This document shows positions 31,359-32,076 of a stretch of DNA of 32,076 bases, piece by piece. The position numbers and the translations under genes were made by a program. Position 1 is the first letter of the stretch, and each line of letters opens with the position of its first letter. The DNA is from Deltaproteobacteria bacterium (GTDB lineage: Bacteria; Desulfobacterota; WTBG01; CAIYCZ01; CAIRTM01): positions 1 to 32,076 of the forward strand of contig VGSH01000026.1 in NCBI GenBank assembly GCA_016875025.1, written 5' to 3'. Under the pieces are notes generated by a model, which saw only the letters and a program-made list of their open reading frames with translations, did not search any database and was not told the DNA's origin.

Positions 31359-32076
31359 ATGAACCGACGCGGATTTATTGAGCGCATCACCTGTTTGACC
31401 GGCGCTGCCCTGCTCGGCCAGCCATGGCAGGCACGTGCGCGCAGGCTGAATCACGCTGCCCGCCAAAGCCTCGGCGTGCTGGTTGATACAACCCTGTGCG
31501 TGGGTTGCCGGGCCTGCGAGCTGGCCTGCAATGAAATCAATGTCGATTTGCCGATCAGGCCGGAAGGTTATTTCAAGGACACGTCGGTTTTTGAACGCAG
31601 ACGCCGCATGGACGCTTCCGCGTTCACCGTGGTCAACCGCTACCAGCCTGAACCCTCCGGTGCGCCCGTGTACGTTAAATTTCAATGCATGCACTGCCTG
31701 AACGCGGCGTGTGTTTCAGCCTGCCTGGTAAGCGCTCTGACCCGGGATGCGACCGGCGCGGTCGTATACGACGGAAACAAGTGCATCGGCTGCCGCTACT
31801 GCATGGCCGCCTGCCCTTTCCAGGTACCGGCGTATGAATATACTTCGGTGCTCACGCCGCGCGTGCGCAAATGCACATTCTGCTTTAATACGCGCCTGTC
31901 AAACGGCGAAATTCCTGCCTGCATTGAGGCCTGCCCCATGAGGGTTATGCGCTTCGGCCTGCGCGACGACCTGATAACGCTTGGCCGCGAGCGTATCCGC
32001 AAAAACCCCGGACGGTATGTGCAGCATATCTACGGCGAGCAGGAAGCCGGGGGCACAGCCTGGATGTACCTGACGC
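31359..32076 (+). CDS. hmcB: HmcB-like periplasmic ferredoxin subunit (cut by window end)
   Basis: The first 239 residues are present; the gene runs past the end of the window. A twin-arginine-type signal (MNRRGFIERITCLTGAALLG) suggests export. Four cysteine groups follow: CVGCRACELAC, CMHCLNAACVSAC, CIGCRYCMAACP, and CTFCF with CIEACP. They fit four [4Fe-4S] clusters of the HmcB/DsrO/NrfC type. It would link HmcA to a membrane NrfD-type subunit, expected just downstream but not visible here. It lies 4 nt after hmcA, in the same operon. Confidence 0.88.
   Translation, partial: MNRRGFIERITCLTGAALLGQPWQARARRLNHAARQSLGVLVDTTLCVGCRACELACNEINVDLPIRPEGYFKDTSVFERRRRMDASAFTVVNRYQPEPSGAPVYVKFQCMHCLNAACVSACLVSALTRDATGAVVYDGNKCIGCRYCMAACPFQVPAYEYTSVLTPRVRKCTFCFNTRLSNGEIPACIEACPMRVMRFGLRDDLITLGRERIRKNPGRYVQHIYGEQEAGGTAWMYLT

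Overview
This 32 kb window reads as chromosome of a strictly anaerobic, moderately GC-rich bacterium that uses the Wood-Ljungdahl (reductive acetyl-CoA) pathway. A 16-haem HmcA-type cytochrome and HmcB/HmcE-like subunits beside the pathway genes point to a sulfate-reducer-like Desulfobacterota (former Deltaproteobacteria) lineage. That placement is an inference from gene content; no rRNA or tRNA gene is visible.

Layout. (1) Positions 1-1550: two minus-strand housekeeping-type genes, a secreted GFxLG-repeat protein and a spermidine-synthase-like protein. (2) 1.9-6.6 kb: an accessory island with an RHH/PIN pair, a Phd/ParE pair, an MntA/HepT pair, two near-identical orphan HigA genes (one frameshifted at its 3' end) and an AT-rich gene for an unrecognised protein with a HELAH metallopeptidase motif. 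(3) 6.8-11.1 kb: a divergent thymidylate synthase, DNA polymerase IV inside a nest of inverted repeats, a MITE-like element and a CysM-type cysteine synthase. (4) 11.1-26.1 kb: fhs, acsV, cooC, folD, acsD, cooS, acsB, acsC and acsE, all on the plus strand, covering the methyl branch after formate plus the CO dehydrogenase/acetyl-CoA synthase branch. (5) 26.3-32.1 kb: a NarI/HmcE-like cytochrome b, a short HdrC-like protein, a REP-associated tyrosine transposase (RAYT), metV, metF, a 16-haem HmcA-like cytochrome c and an HmcB-like ferredoxin protein cut by the window end.

How the genes work together. Formate is activated by Fhs, converted to methylene-THF by FolD, reduced by MetVF, transferred by AcsE to the corrinoid protein AcsCD and joined to CO (from CooS) on AcsB. 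CooC inserts nickel and AcsV reactivates the corrinoid. The most interesting part is region 5. metV, metF and hmcA overlap by ATGA junctions and hmcB follows after 4 nt, with the cytochrome b and HdrC-like genes just upstream. This suggests a membrane-bound, Hmc-linked methylene-THF reductase that exchanges electrons with the periplasm or quinone pool, in place of the HdrABC/MvhD module seen next to metVF in acetogens such as Moorella.

The second theme is repeats. Nearly every loose gene junction in the pathway cluster carries a palindromic or inverted-repeat element of one of several families. A RAYT, the enzyme family tied to REP elements, sits inside the redox operon and has a REP-like palindrome inside its own reading frame.
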